Assembly: GCF_003985125.1 (NCBI RefSeq) | Contig: NZ_ML133597.1 | Coordinates: forward strand, 1-40,095 | DNA from: Rhizobium phaseoli | Lineage (GTDB): Bacteria > Pseudomonadota > Alphaproteobacteria > Rhizobiales > Rhizobiaceae | Length of the DNA stretch: 40,095 nucleotides | Direction: 5' to 3' | In this document: one piece after another, positions 7,807-16,186 of the stretch | Position numbering within the stretch: the stretch's first letter is position 1 | Layout: each line of letters begins with the position of its first letter | The notes under the pieces: model-generated | What the model was told of the DNA's origin: nothing | What the model saw: the letters and a program-made list of their open reading frames with translations, nothing else | Database searches by the model: none | Position numbers and translations under genes: made by a program

Positions 7807-8802
7807 TCAAAGAATATTCACCCGCCGCAGCAGCCACCAGGCAAATGCAATCGAGGCGATGATCAGCGCGACGGCGTATTCCGTGCCGTAGTCGCCGACG
7901 GCGAAGGGCAGGTTTGCAGTGTTCATGCCGAAGAAGCCGGTCACCAGCGTCGGCGGCAGCAGGAAGGCGGTCATGATCGACAGCAGATAGAGGTGGCGGT
8001 TGGTCTCGGAGGATTGTTTCGAATCGATTTCTTCGTGCAGCAGGCGGGCGCGGTCCTGCAGCGCGTAGATATCGTGGTCGACCGTTTCCAGCCGGCTCGT
8101 CAGTCGCCGCGCCACGTCGTCGAATCCGAAGGGCATCTCGTCGTCGTCGGCGGCGGCCGCCCGGCGCATCAGCGCCAGCACCGTGCGCAGATGCCGGTGC
8201 AGCCTGACCACGGTTCGCCGCACCGGCGCCAGCCGCCGGCGCTCGTCGCGCGGGGCGTTGTCGTAGACGATATCCTCGATCTGGTTCAGCTCTTCGGTGA
8301 GCTCGATGACGATGGCGATCAGCGTGCGCTGGAATTCGATCACCAGCAGTTCGAACAGATCGACCGGCAGCGTAAATTTGCCCGGGTTCTTCTCGATCAG
8401 CGCGCGCGCCCGCTCGACGCTGCGCAGCGGCTGCAGCCGGGTGGTTATGATGAAACGGTCGGACATGGCGAAATGCAGCCAGCCGAGATTGTTGGTATCC
8501 TGGGCAAAATCGCGCTGGCAATCGACGAGCGTGCCATAGAGCATCTGCTCGTCGACGGTAATGGCCGCATGCGTGTCGTGCGTGATCAGCGCCGATCTGG
8601 CATCCTCCGTCAGTCCGTCGAGCGTCTCGAGCAGGGCCGGCACGCGGGCATCGACGAGATTGAGATGCAGCCAGTAGAAGCAATTGTCGGCGGTCAGATC
8701 CGCCACCGTCGCGCTGTTGTTGAGCCGCACCGCCGTCTTTTCTTCCGGCGAGAAGCGATAGGCCCAGACGAAACCGGGTATGTTGACGGGCAATGTATCC
8801 AT
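7807..8802 (-). CDS. CorA/ZntB-family divalent-metal transporter
   Basis: An inner-membrane channel or transporter of the CorA superfamily, 331 residues, expected to work as a homopentamer. The long cytosolic N-terminal part (about 1-270) is acidic and helical. The two membrane helices lie at the C-terminus, with the signature GMN at about 292-294 in TGFFGMNTANLPF closing the first. The N-terminal segment and the TANLPF sequence after GMN resemble ZntB-like members more than Mg2+-type CorA (which usually have YGMNFE), so zinc efflux or another divalent cation is possible. I chose the ATG at 8802, which has AAAGGA upstream. The longer frame begins with a TTG inside a family C repeat. Confidence 0.85.
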   Translation of the reverse strand: MDTLPVNIPGFVWAYRFSPEEKTAVRLNNSATVADLTADNCFYWLHLNLVDARVPALLETLDGLTEDARSALITHDTHAAITVDEQMLYGTLVDCQRDFAQDTNNLGWLHFAMSDRFIITTRLQPLRSVERARALIEKNPGKFTLPVDLFELLVIEFQRTLIAIVIELTEELNQIEDIVYDNAPRDERRRLAPVRRTVVRLHRHLRTVLALMRRAAAADDDEMPFGFDDVARRLTSRLETVDHDIYALQDRARLLHEEIDSKQSSETNRHLYLLSIMTAFLLPPTLVTGFFGMNTANLPFAVGDYGTEYAVALIIASIAFAWWLLRRVNIL

Positions 8803-8842
8803 TGTTCGCCGGTCCTTTGCGAAGGCGATTTCATTTCTGACC

Positions 8843-8949
8843 AAAGCGCGTCGCGATCTCTAGGTATCGCTCCCAGCGCCTTAGCTCTGTGTTTTTACGC
8901 ATGTCGTTATCGCAAAACCGCCGCGCAGTTTTGCGCGACATGCTCTAGA
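8843..8949. repeat. Family C intergenic repeat (copy C2)
   Basis: It runs from AAAGCGCGTCGCGATC to CGACATGCTCTAGA and contains ATCGCAAAACCGC and GTTTTGCGCGACATGC. It is the best-preserved copy and matches 3007-3112. Confidence 0.85.
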
Positions 8950-9037
8950 ACTTCTCCATGACGTTCATTTGTGCAAGGGCGCAAGAGGCAAGCGCCATCT
9001 CGGGCAAACTATCGCATGGCAGGCCGAGAAATCGAAA

Positions 9038-9059
9038 TTGACGTTTACGTAAAAATCAA
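9038..9059 (+). promoter_or_regulatory. MerR-type 22-bp dyad before the acyl-CoA dehydrogenase
   Basis: A perfect decamer palindrome, TTTACGTAAA (9044-9053), is flanked by TTGACG on the left and AAATCAA on the right, giving outer TTGA/TCAA arms. The left end TTGACG could serve as a -35 box. A dyad that fills a long spacer is the usual MerR-family arrangement. As I recall, LiuR-type regulators of proteobacterial acyl-CoA catabolism use very similar sites. It lies 60 bases before the start codon. Confidence 0.6.
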
Positions 9060-9119
9060 TTAGCTCTCACCCCGGAGGGGCCCAGCCCGCGTCGAGGCAG
9101 GCCCTGCGGAGGAAAAACA

Positions 9120-10895
9120 ATGTACAAGGCGCCCGTCGAGGAAATCGCGTTCACGTTGAAGCATGTAGCGGGCATGAGCGAAGCGATGTCCAGCGGCCTT
9201 TTCGGTGATCTCGGCGACGATCTCGTCGATGCGATCCTCTCCGAGGCGGGACGTTTTGCCACAGAGGAGGTGGCGCCTCTCGCTGACATCGGCGACCGCC
9301 AGGGCGCCCGTCTCGTCGACGGCGAGGTCCGGCTGCCGGATGGCTGGCGCGATCTCTACCGCAACTGGATCGCCGGCGGCTGGAACGGCCTGACGGCGCC
9401 GGAGGCCTTCGGCGGCCAGGCCCTGCCTGATATGCTGAATGTCGCGGCGCTGGAAATGTGGAATTCCGGCTCCATGGCCTTCGCGCTCGCGCCGACGCTG
9501 ACGATGGGCGCCATCGAGGCCGTCCACACCCATGGCAGCGCCGCGCTGAAGGAGACATATCTGGAAAAGATGGTGTCCGGCGAATGGACCGGCACCATGA
9601 ACCTGACCGAGCCGCATGCCGGCTCGGATGTCGGAGCTCTGAAGGCCCGCGCCGAACGCCGGCCCGACGGCAGCTACCGCATCTTCGGCCAGAAGATCTT
9701 CATCACCTGGGGCGAGCATGACGCGGCCGACAACATCATTCATCTGGTGCTCGCCCGCCTGCCGGATGCGCCGGCCGGCACACGCGGCATCTCGCTCTTC
9801 CTGGTGCCGAAATTCCTGGTGAACGACGACGGTTCGCTCGGACCCCGCAACGATCTCTTCTGCCATTCGCTGGAGCACAAGCTCGGCATCCACGGTTCGC
9901 CGACCTGCACGATGATCTATGGCGACGGCCGGTTCGGCGGCGAAAAGGGTGCGATCGGCTGGCTGGTCGGCGAGGAGAACAAGGGGCTCGCCTGCATGTT
10001 CACGATGATGAACAATGCCCGTCTCGCCGTCGGCATGCAGGGCGTGGCGATCGCCGAGGCCGCCACCCAGAAGGCCCTTGCCTATGCCAGGGAGCGCACG
10101 CAGGGCAGGGCGCCAGGTTCGACCGGGCCCGGCATGAGCCCGATTGTCGACCATCCCGATGTCGCCCGCATGCTCCTGACCATGAAGGCGCTGACGCAAG
10201 GGGCGCGCGCCATCTCCTATGCCTGCGCCCATGCGATCGACATGTCGCGTCGGGTAGGCGACAGCCGCCACTGGCAGGAGCGCGCCGCGCTTCTAACGCC
10301 GATCGCCAAGTCGTTTTCGACCGATGCCGGCGTCGATGTCGCCTCGCTCGGCATCCAGGTGCATGGCGGCATGGGTTTCATCGAGGAGACGGGTGCGGCC
10401 CGTTATCTCCGCGACGCCCGCATTGCGCCGATCTATGAGGGCACCAACGGCATCCAGGCAATCGACCTCGTCACCCGCAAGCTGCCGCTCTCCGGCGGCG
10501 ATCAGGTCATGGGCTTCATCGCCGAATTGAAGGCGATCGCCGAGGCTGCCGGGCGCTCCAATCTCGATGGTTTCGGCGAGACTGCCGCGAGACTCGCCGT
10601 CGCGATCGCCGATCTCGACGCGGCGACCGCCTGGCTTCTGGCAGCAATTGCCGATGACAGGGCCACCGAGGCGCTTGCCGGCGCCACCCCCTATCAGCGC
10701 CTGTTCGGCCTCGTGCTCACCGGCTGTTACCTCGCCAAGGGGGCTCTGGCCGAAAGCGGCGACGGCAAGGGCGAGGGCCGTATCGCGCTCTGCCGCTTCG
10801 CCGCTGAAAACCTGCTCGCCGAGACCGCGGCCTTGCGCGACCGGGTGGTCAACGGCGCGGCAAGCCTTGCCGCCGCCCGCATCCTGCTCGGCTGA
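9120..10895 (+). CDS. Acyl-CoA dehydrogenase, long (about 590-residue) subfamily
   Basis: This flavoenzyme introduces the 2,3-double bond into an acyl-CoA, passing electrons to electron-transfer flavoprotein. It has 591 residues, about 200 more than classic acyl-CoA dehydrogenases, so it belongs with the long forms that include DmdC-like and FadE5-like proteins. Visible features are the N-terminal helical domain, the FAD/substrate loop MNLTEPHAGSDVGALKARA (about 160-178), QVHGGMGFIEETGAARYLRD, and the catalytic-base motif IYEGTNGIQA with E440. An extra C-terminal helical domain follows. The start has a strong GGAGG. It is followed after 29 bases by a crotonase-fold gene, so both probably act in one beta-oxidation route on an unidentified acyl chain. 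A MerR-type dyad lies upstream. Confidence 0.93.
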   Translation: MYKAPVEEIAFTLKHVAGMSEAMSSGLFGDLGDDLVDAILSEAGRFATEEVAPLADIGDRQGARLVDGEVRLPDGWRDLYRNWIAGGWNGLTAPEAFGGQALPDMLNVAALEMWNSGSMAFALAPTLTMGAIEAVHTHGSAALKETYLEKMVSGEWTGTMNLTEPHAGSDVGALKARAERRPDGSYRIFGQKIFITWGEHDAADNIIHLVLARLPDAPAGTRGISLFLVPKFLVNDDGSLGPRNDLFCHSLEHKLGIHGSPTCTMIYGDGRFGGEKGAIGWLVGEENKGLACMFTMMNNARLAVGMQGVAIAEAATQKALAYARERTQGRAPGSTGPGMSPIVDHPDVARMLLTMKALTQGARAISYACAHAIDMSRRVGDSRHWQERAALLTPIAKSFSTDAGVDVASLGIQVHGGMGFIEETGAARYLRDARIAPIYEGTNGIQAIDLVTRKLPLSGGDQVMGFIAELKAIAEAAGRSNLDGFGETAARLAVAIADLDAATAWLLAAIADDRATEALAGATPYQRLFGLVLTGCYLAKGALAESGDGKGEGRIALCRFAAENLLAETAALRDRVVNGAASLAAARILLG

Positions 10896-10924
10896 CGAGA
10901 CCCCATGAGTTCCGAGGAGATCCA

Positions 10925-11677
10925 ATGACCGATCACATCATCGTCGAGCAGCCTTCCGCCCATCCCGGCGTTCAGCTGATCCGCTTCAACCGGCCGGAAA
11001 AGAAGAACGCCTTCACACGGGCGATGTATCGCACCATGACCGAGGCGCTCGCTGCCTCCAATGCGGACGCGAATATCAAAGTGACGGTCTTTCTCGGCAC
11101 CGAAGGCAGCTTCTCGGCCGGCAACGACATCGGCGATTTTCTTGCCACGGCCATGGGCGGCAGCATGGGAGACGAGTTGATCGATTTCCTCTACGCGCTT
11201 GCCAATGCCGAAAAGCCGCTGGTGTCAGGGGTCGACGGTCTGGCGATCGGAATCGGCACCACCCTTAACCTCCATTGCGACCTGACGATCGCCTCCGACC
11301 GCAGCCAGTTCCGCACGCCTTTCGTCGATCTGGCGCTGGTGCCGGAAGCCGCCTCGAGCCTGATTGCGCCGCGCATCATGGGCCACCAGCGCGCCTTTGC
11401 CATGCTGGCTGCCGGCGAGGCTTTTAGCGCCGAGGAAGCTCGCGAGGCTGGCCTCATCTGGAAGGTGACGACGCCGGACGAGGTGGAGAATGCGGCGCTG
11501 ATTGCGGCCGCGAAACTCGCCGCCAAGCCGCCGGAAGCCTTGAAGATCGCCCGTGATCTCATTTGCGGCTCCCGGAAAGAGGTCATCGCCCGCATCGATG
11601 TCGAGGCCCGCCATTTCGCCGCGCGCCTGAAAAGCGCCGAAGCCCGGGCGGCCTTCGAAGCCTTCATGCGACGCTGA
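10925..11677 (+). CDS. Crotonase-fold protein, probably enoyl-CoA delta-isomerase rather than hydratase
   Basis: This 250-residue protein has the crotonase fold. The first oxyanion-hole motif is FSAGNDIGDF, and the second region is GLAIGIGTTLNLHCDLTIAS. By hand alignment with rat enoyl-CoA hydratase, the two catalytic glutamates (E144 and E164) are replaced by Thr and Phe. A glutamate appears instead in TPFVDLALVPEAASS. That placement matches PECI/Eci-type delta3,delta2-enoyl-CoA isomerases (TPFxxLxxxPEGCSS). The role would be to shift double bonds of unsaturated acyl-CoAs so that the upstream dehydrogenase pathway can proceed. The start has GAGGAG upstream. The gene is the second of a two-gene operon and converges on the next gene with 29 bases between. 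Confidence 0.85.
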   Translation: MTDHIIVEQPSAHPGVQLIRFNRPEKKNAFTRAMYRTMTEALAASNADANIKVTVFLGTEGSFSAGNDIGDFLATAMGGSMGDELIDFLYALANAEKPLVSGVDGLAIGIGTTLNLHCDLTIASDRSQFRTPFVDLALVPEAASSLIAPRIMGHQRAFAMLAAGEAFSAEEAREAGLIWKVTTPDEVENAALIAAAKLAAKPPEALKIARDLICGSRKEVIARIDVEARHFAARLKSAEARAAFEAFMRR

Positions 11678-11706
11678 AGGGCGGCCCGGCAGCAAACGGA
11701 TACCGA

Positions 11707-12711
11707 TTAGACCATCGGCACGTTGAATACCTCTCCGGCCCTGAGCGGCCGGAAGCGGTCCGAGGCAATCTCATGCTCTCTCATCGCCTCTTGCAAGGCT
11801 CTTACCGGCGCGTCGACCGCTTCATTCGTCAGCCGGAACGTGGCGAAGTGGTGCCCGGCCACATAGGCCGCATTTGCCAGCTTCATCCCCATCACCGCCT
11901 CCTCAGGATTCTGGTGCTGCCCTTTCATGAACCATCGCGGCTCATAGGCGCCGAAGGGTAAAATCGCCAGGCGAAAACCGCCGTGTTTCCGCTGCGCCGC
12001 TTTGTAATTGATGCCGCGGTGAAAGCCCGTATCGCCGACGTGATAGATCTTGCCGGCTGGTGTCGACAAAACGAACGAGGCCCAGAGCGCCATCCGGCGA
12101 TCGGCGCCGCCGCGGGCGGACCAATGATGGGCCGGCTCCGCATCGATGCTTATGCCGGCGTGCGAGATGCGCTCGCCCCAATCCATTGATGTTGTCTGTA
12201 TGTCGGGCAAGGCGCGGCGCATGATCGTGTCATTGCCGAGCGGCGTCACGATCCGCGGCCGATGCTTCGCATGCAACCGTTTCAGCGTTGCGATATCGAG
12301 ATGGTCATAATGATTGTGCGAGACCAGCACGAGATCGATCGGCGGCAAATCATCGAACGCGATGCCCGGTTGGACGACGCGTCTGGGGCCGGCAAAGGTG
12401 AAGGGGCTGACCCGCTCCGACCACACCGGATCGGTGAGAACATTGAGCCCGGCGACCTGCACCAGCATTGTTGCATGCCCGACCATGGTCACCCTCAACT
12501 CGTCGCCACCGACATGGGGATCCGGCTTGGCGGCCGGATATGGACTGGGGACCGACCGCGGCCACCGGTCACGACCGCCGCCGAATTGCCACCGCAAGAG
12601 CTCGCGGAAACCAAGCGGCTCGACACCTTCGGGATTGAAGAAGTACGTGCCGTCGAAGTGATCGGACACCGGGCCCGCATAGTAGGGATTGCGTCTTTTG
12701 GTCTTGCGCAT
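11707..12711 (-). CDS. Metallo-beta-lactamase-fold hydrolase, NAPE-PLD-like
   Basis: This 334-residue protein carries the metal-binding motif SHNHYDHLD (131-139), preceded by VGHATMLVQVAGLNVLTDP (78-95) and FAGPRRVVQPGI. It is followed by EPAHHWSARG, HVGDTGF and AGHHFATFRLT, which would supply the remaining metal ligands. This pattern fits the N-acyl-phosphatidylethanolamine phospholipase D/UlaG-like branch, which cleaves phosphodiester or lactone bonds. The bacterial substrate is unknown. No signal peptide is visible. The start at 12711 begins with a basic MRKTKRRNPYY. The frame remains open upstream to 12984 but overlaps the neighbouring dehydrogenase and lacks family similarity there. It lies 80 bases after the dehydrogenase gene and may share its message. 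Confidence 0.85.
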   Translation of the reverse strand: MRKTKRRNPYYAGPVSDHFDGTYFFNPEGVEPLGFRELLRWQFGGGRDRWPRSVPSPYPAAKPDPHVGGDELRVTMVGHATMLVQVAGLNVLTDPVWSERVSPFTFAGPRRVVQPGIAFDDLPPIDLVLVSHNHYDHLDIATLKRLHAKHRPRIVTPLGNDTIMRRALPDIQTTSMDWGERISHAGISIDAEPAHHWSARGGADRRMALWASFVLSTPAGKIYHVGDTGFHRGINYKAAQRKHGGFRLAILPFGAYEPRWFMKGQHQNPEEAVMGMKLANAAYVAGHHFATFRLTNEAVDAPVRALQEAMREHEIASDRFRPLRAGEVFNVPMV

Positions 12712-12791
12712 TGAGGTTCGTTTTCCGTGGTCGGGGACAGGAAGTTTAAGCCTGTCGGCTCGAAATCGGAATCCGGTCCTCGATGAACGCG

Positions 12792-13610
12792 TTAGGCTGA
12801 GGCCGGAAACTCGTTGACCTTGCGCAGCAGGCTGTCGACCAGCCGCTCGGGGAGGTAGCGGCGAAGCGAGCGGACCTGGCGCGATTGCTTGCCTGCGGAG
12901 TAGCGCAGCTTCGGCTTCTTCGCGGTTGCGGCCTTCACGACCATGTCGGCGACGACCTCGGGCGCATCGCCGGTTTCCACCCATTTGCGCATCAGCGCTT
13001 CGCTGCGGGCGCGCTCCGAAGCATAGACCGGAAGAGGTTGGTCTGCTCGTGTCAGATTTTCCTCGAAGGATGTTCTGGTGACGCCGGGTTGGACGAGAAC
13101 AACACGAATGCCGAAGTTGCGCACTTCATGATCGAGTGATTCCGAATAGCCCTCGAGCGCATGTTTGGTCGAAGCATAGAAGGCATTGTAGGGAGCCGGG
13201 ATGAGGCCGAGGATCGAGCTCATGTTGATGATCCGGCCGCTCTTCTGCTTCCTCATGACCGGCAGCACGGCATTGGCGACGCGCGCGACGCCGAAGACGT
13301 TGACGTCGAAAAGCCTTTGGGCCTGGGCGATCGAGGATTCTTCCGCGCCGCCGATGAGGCCGACGCCGGCATTGTTGACGACGAGGTCGAGGCGGCCGGT
13401 TTGCCGGACGATCTCCGCAACAGCCGCCTGCACCGAGGCTTCATCGGCCACGTCGCAGATCAGCATTGTTATCCCGGGTCTGTTGGCGACAGGTTTGCGG
13501 CTGGTTCCGAACACGCGATAGCCGGCCTTGACCAGCGATTGCGCCGTTGCGAGGCCGATGCCAGAGGACGCACCGGTGACGAGTGCAACGTTTCTGTTTC
13601 TGTCGGTCAT
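12792..13610 (-). CDS. Short-chain dehydrogenase/reductase controlled by divergent HxlR
   Basis: A 272-residue classical short-chain dehydrogenase. The NAD(P)-binding glycine motif TGASSGIG is at 12-19, NNAG at 79-82, the catalytic serine near 131-132, and Y145-x3-K149 in YASTK. R38 and K39 after the second strand (GTSRKP) favour NADPH. The C-terminal 40 residues, rich in Arg and Lys (KQSRQVRSLRRYLPERL), are typical of a subgroup of larger oxidoreductases. I chose the ATG at 13610. The longer frame starts at a TTG at 13625. It is transcribed away from an HxlR-type regulator with a shared palindromic operator, so it is probably induced by a reactive compound that the regulator senses. Confidence 0.9.
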   Translation of the reverse strand: MTDRNRNVALVTGASSGIGLATAQSLVKAGYRVFGTSRKPVANRPGITMLICDVADEASVQAAVAEIVRQTGRLDLVVNNAGVGLIGGAEESSIAQAQRLFDVNVFGVARVANAVLPVMRKQKSGRIINMSSILGLIPAPYNAFYASTKHALEGYSESLDHEVRNFGIRVVLVQPGVTRTSFEENLTRADQPLPVYASERARSEALMRKWVETGDAPEVVADMVVKAATAKKPKLRYSAGKQSRQVRSLRRYLPERLVDSLLRKVNEFPASA

Positions 13611-13653
13611 ATGGTCAGCTTTCAAAAGGGTGGATCATTGTTGGCCGACCTGT

Positions 13654-13694
13654 TACTATCTTTTCGATATCATGTCACTATCGAAAAGATACTA
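13654..13694. promoter_or_regulatory. HxlR operator: 15-bp inverted repeat abutting the regulator start codon
   Basis: The arms TACTATCTTTTCGAT (13654-13668) and ATCGAAAAGATACTA (13680-13694) are complementary except at one position and are separated by 11 bases. The right arm ends one base before the regulator's ATG and takes the place of its ribosome-binding site. The left arm is 44 bases from the dehydrogenase start. HxlR dimers bind such dyads, so autoregulation and control of the divergent gene are likely. Confidence 0.8.
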
Positions 13695-13695
13695 A

Positions 13696-14145
13696 ATGAA
13701 AAATAATCCGATTCCCCAATGTCCGGTCGCCCGCGGCCTTCAATCCGTCGGCGATGCGTGGAGCATTCTCGTCTTGCGCGACGCCCATACGGGCCTCACC
13801 CGCTTCGACCAGTTCAGGAAGAGCCTCGGCATCGTGCCGACCATGCTGACCAAGCGTCTCAAGGCGCTGACGGAGGATGGTCTGCTGGAGAAGCGTCTTT
13901 ACTCCGAGCGACCACCCCGCGAAGAATATGTCCTCACGGAAGCCGGCCGAGATTTTCTGCCTGTGCTGATGATGATCGGGGCTTGGGCACACCGCCATTG
14001 CGATGGCGAACTCGCCCGCTATATCGACGTCGAGTCAGGATCGGAGATTGAGCCGATCGCAATCGATGCCGTGACCGGCGCAAAGCTCGGAACGCGGCCA
14101 ATGCGCATGAGCTTGCAGCCGGAAAGCGAGCCGTGCGACCGATAA
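13696..14145 (+). CDS. HxlR-family transcriptional regulator
   Basis: A 149-residue winged-helix regulator with the family hallmark CPVARGLQSVGDAWSILVLRDA near the N-terminus. The conserved cysteine (C9) is the redox- or electrophile-sensing residue in well-studied relatives such as YodB and HypR. The recognition helix region is LGIVPTMLTKRLKALTEDGLL, and the wing is RPPREEYVLTEAG. About 40 extra residues at the C-terminus (after ARYIDV) are longer than usual. The ATG has no ordinary Shine-Dalgarno because the operator arm occupies that place. It is divergent from a short-chain dehydrogenase, the usual arrangement for this family. Confidence 0.92.
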   Translation: MKNNPIPQCPVARGLQSVGDAWSILVLRDAHTGLTRFDQFRKSLGIVPTMLTKRLKALTEDGLLEKRLYSERPPREEYVLTEAGRDFLPVLMMIGAWAHRHCDGELARYIDVESGSEIEPIAIDAVTGAKLGTRPMRMSLQPESEPCDR

Positions 14146-14192
14146 ACTGTTCTCGACGCTCCGGAATCGCGATCGCGCCGGGACGAAGCGGC

Positions 14193-15443
14193 CTATTTCT
14201 CCAGTGTCGCCACGACCTCGACATGCGAGGTCCAGAGGAACTGGTCGATCGGTGTTACCCCGGTGATGCGGTAGCCACCCTCGACGAGGATCGCGAGGTC
14301 GCGCGCCAGCGTCAGCGGGTTGCAGCTGACGGCCGCGATCTTCTTCACGGCTGAGCGGGCAAGCTCCCTGCACTGAAACTCCGCGCCAGCGCGCGGCGGA
14401 TCGAAGACGACGGCGTCATACGGCTTGAACTCCTGCGTCATCACAGGACGGCGGAAGAGATCGCGCTTTTCGACGCTCACCGGCTTCAGCCCCTGTGTCT
14501 TGCGGGCGGCCTGGTCGAGTGCGGCGAGCGCCGCTGCCTCGGCCTCGACCGCATGCACCCGGCCGATCCGCGCCAGCCTGAGCGAAAACGTGCCGGCGCC
14601 GGCAAAAAGATCGGCGATCCGCTTGGCCTTGCCGATATGGGCGAGCACCAGCTCCGCCATCGCCTCTTCCGCCGGCTTGGTTGCCTGGGCGAAGCCGCCC
14701 GCTGGCGGCGAAACCTCGACGCCGCCGAAATCGATGATCGGCTTGGCCGGCTCGACGAGGATTTCGCCGTTCAGCGTCACGCGGGCGATGCCGCGCAGGC
14801 CGAGCACGGTTTCGATCGCCTTGCGCCGCTGCGGGTCGGAGAGTTTCTTGATCTCGTCGATCGCCAGATCGAGACCGGAGAGCGTTTCCAGCACCGCCAC
14901 CCGGAAGGGTTCGGCATTGGTTGCGAGCGAGGCGGCAATCGCCTTGATCGCCGGCAGCCGGGCGACGATCCCTGCCGACGAGATCGGACATTCCTCGATG
15001 GCGACGATATGATGGCTTTCAGCCTGGTTGAAGCCGATCAACATATCCTTCTCGGTCTTGCGCGCCGCAAACACGACGCGCCGGCGTTCGCCCGGCCGGG
15101 CCGGAACGATCTCGCCGACATCAGGCGTCAGCCCTTTGGATTTCAGCGCATCGACGGCCAGCTGCCGCTTGAAGGCGCGGTAGGGGCCATCCGCCAGGTG
15201 CTGCAGCGTGCAGCCGCCGCAGGTGCCGTTGATGCCATCAGGGCCGAAATGCCGGCAGGCCGGCTCCTGCCGGTCGGGCGAGGCCGTCGCGATCGACATG
15301 ATCGTGCCCTGGTTTTTGACACGGGCGATCGCCACCGTTTCCCCCGGCAGGGAAAAGGGCACATAGACCGGCCCGCCGGCGCTGCCGGCAATGCCGTCGC
15401 CTTGGGCGCCGAGCTTCTCGATGGTAACGGTTTCGGTGCTCAC
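14193..15443 (-). CDS. RlmD/TrmA-type RNA uracil-C5 methyltransferase
   Basis: This S-adenosylmethionine-dependent enzyme methylates C5 of a uridine in RNA, most likely 23S rRNA. It has an N-terminal TRAM-like segment (2-50), an iron-sulfur-type cysteine set C63-x11-C75-x2-C78 with C152, the SAM site LFAGAGTFS (279-287), DPPRAG (348-353), and the catalytic nucleophile C374 in SCNP. At 416 residues it is close to RlmD/RumA length, but assignment to a specific position (747, 1939 or tRNA 54) is not secure. Its ATG overlaps the stop of the upstream tlyA by four bases, so the two are translationally coupled. Both modify rRNA. Confidence 0.9.
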   Translation of the reverse strand: MSTETVTIEKLGAQGDGIAGSAGGPVYVPFSLPGETVAIARVKNQGTIMSIATASPDRQEPACRHFGPDGINGTCGGCTLQHLADGPYRAFKRQLAVDALKSKGLTPDVGEIVPARPGERRRVVFAARKTEKDMLIGFNQAESHHIVAIEECPISSAGIVARLPAIKAIAASLATNAEPFRVAVLETLSGLDLAIDEIKKLSDPQRRKAIETVLGLRGIARVTLNGEILVEPAKPIIDFGGVEVSPPAGGFAQATKPAEEAMAELVLAHIGKAKRIADLFAGAGTFSLRLARIGRVHAVEAEAAALAALDQAARKTQGLKPVSVEKRDLFRRPVMTQEFKPYDAVVFDPPRAGAEFQCRELARSAVKKIAAVSCNPLTLARDLAILVEGGYRITGVTPIDQFLWTSHVEVVATLEK

Positions 15444-16186
15444 GGTTTCAATCCTGCCAGAAGAAATTCCTGATTGCCGTCGCCGCCGGCAATCGGGGAG
15501 GGGATGAGGCCGAGGCTGTTCCAGCCCATGTCCTCGGTGAACCAGCGCTCTAAGTCCGCAGCGACGGCGGGCGCAGACGCGGGGTCCTTCAACAGTCCGC
15601 CCTTGCCGATCGCCTCGCGCCCGGCTTCGAACTGCGGCTTGACCAACAGCACGGCGATGGTACCCGGCTCGGCGATATCAAGAGCCGGCGCCAGCGCCAG
15701 CTTGAGCGAGATGAAGGAGACGTCGGAGACGATAAAGCTGGCAGGTCGGCCGATATCCTCGGCCGTCAGGTTGCGGGCGTTGAGGCCTTCCCGGTTCGTC
15801 ACCCGCGGATCGCCTGAGAGGCGCGGATGCATCTGCCCGTGGCCGACATCGATCGCCGTGACATGCGCCGCACCGCGCTGCAGCAGCACCTCGGTGAAGC
15901 CGCCGGTGGACGCGCCGATATCGAGACAGTGATGGCCGGCGGGATCGAGCCGGAAATGCTCGAGGGCGGCCGCAAGCTTCAGCGCGGCGCGCGAGACGTA
16001 ATCCTGTGCCGGATCGTCGATGGCGATATCGGCGTCGTCGCTGATGAGCGCGCCGGCCTTCGTCACCACCTGGCCGCCGATCCGGACGGTGCCGCGCTGC
16101 ACGGCATCGCGCGCCCGCGAGCGGCTGGCAAAGAGGCCGCGGGAGACGAGCAGCTGGTCGAGGCGTTGGCTGTTTTGATCGGACAT
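15440..16186 (-). CDS. tlyA: TlyA-family rRNA 2'-O-methyltransferase
   Basis: A cytidine 2'-O-methyltransferase of 16S/23S rRNA, historically called hemolysin A. An S4 RNA-binding domain (about 5-65: RLDQLLVSRGLFASRSRARD and VQRGTVRIGG) is followed by an FtsJ/RrmJ-type methyltransferase domain with CLDIGASTGGFTEVLLQRG, VTAIDVGHGQMHP, FIVSDVSFISL and LLVKPQFEAGREAIGKGG. This supplies the K-D-K-E type catalytic set. I chose the ATG at 16186 because family members begin just before RLDxxLVxRG, although no good Shine-Dalgarno is visible. An in-frame ATG lies at 16225. In rhizobia the gene is commonly next to dxs; here a chemotaxis receptor gene separates them. It overlaps the rlmD-like gene by four bases. 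Confidence 0.92.
   Translation of the reverse strand: MSDQNSQRLDQLLVSRGLFASRSRARDAVQRGTVRIGGQVVTKAGALISDDADIAIDDPAQDYVSRAALKLAAALEHFRLDPAGHHCLDIGASTGGFTEVLLQRGAAHVTAIDVGHGQMHPRLSGDPRVTNREGLNARNLTAEDIGRPASFIVSDVSFISLKLALAPALDIAEPGTIAVLLVKPQFEAGREAIGKGGLLKDPASAPAVAADLERWFTEDMGWNSLGLIPSPIAGGDGNQEFLLAGLKP

Noticed and set aside
9060..10271. 403-codon minus-strand frame opposite the acyl-CoA dehydrogenase
   Set aside because: Shadow of the dehydrogenase, which has a strong ribosome-binding site and full family motifs.
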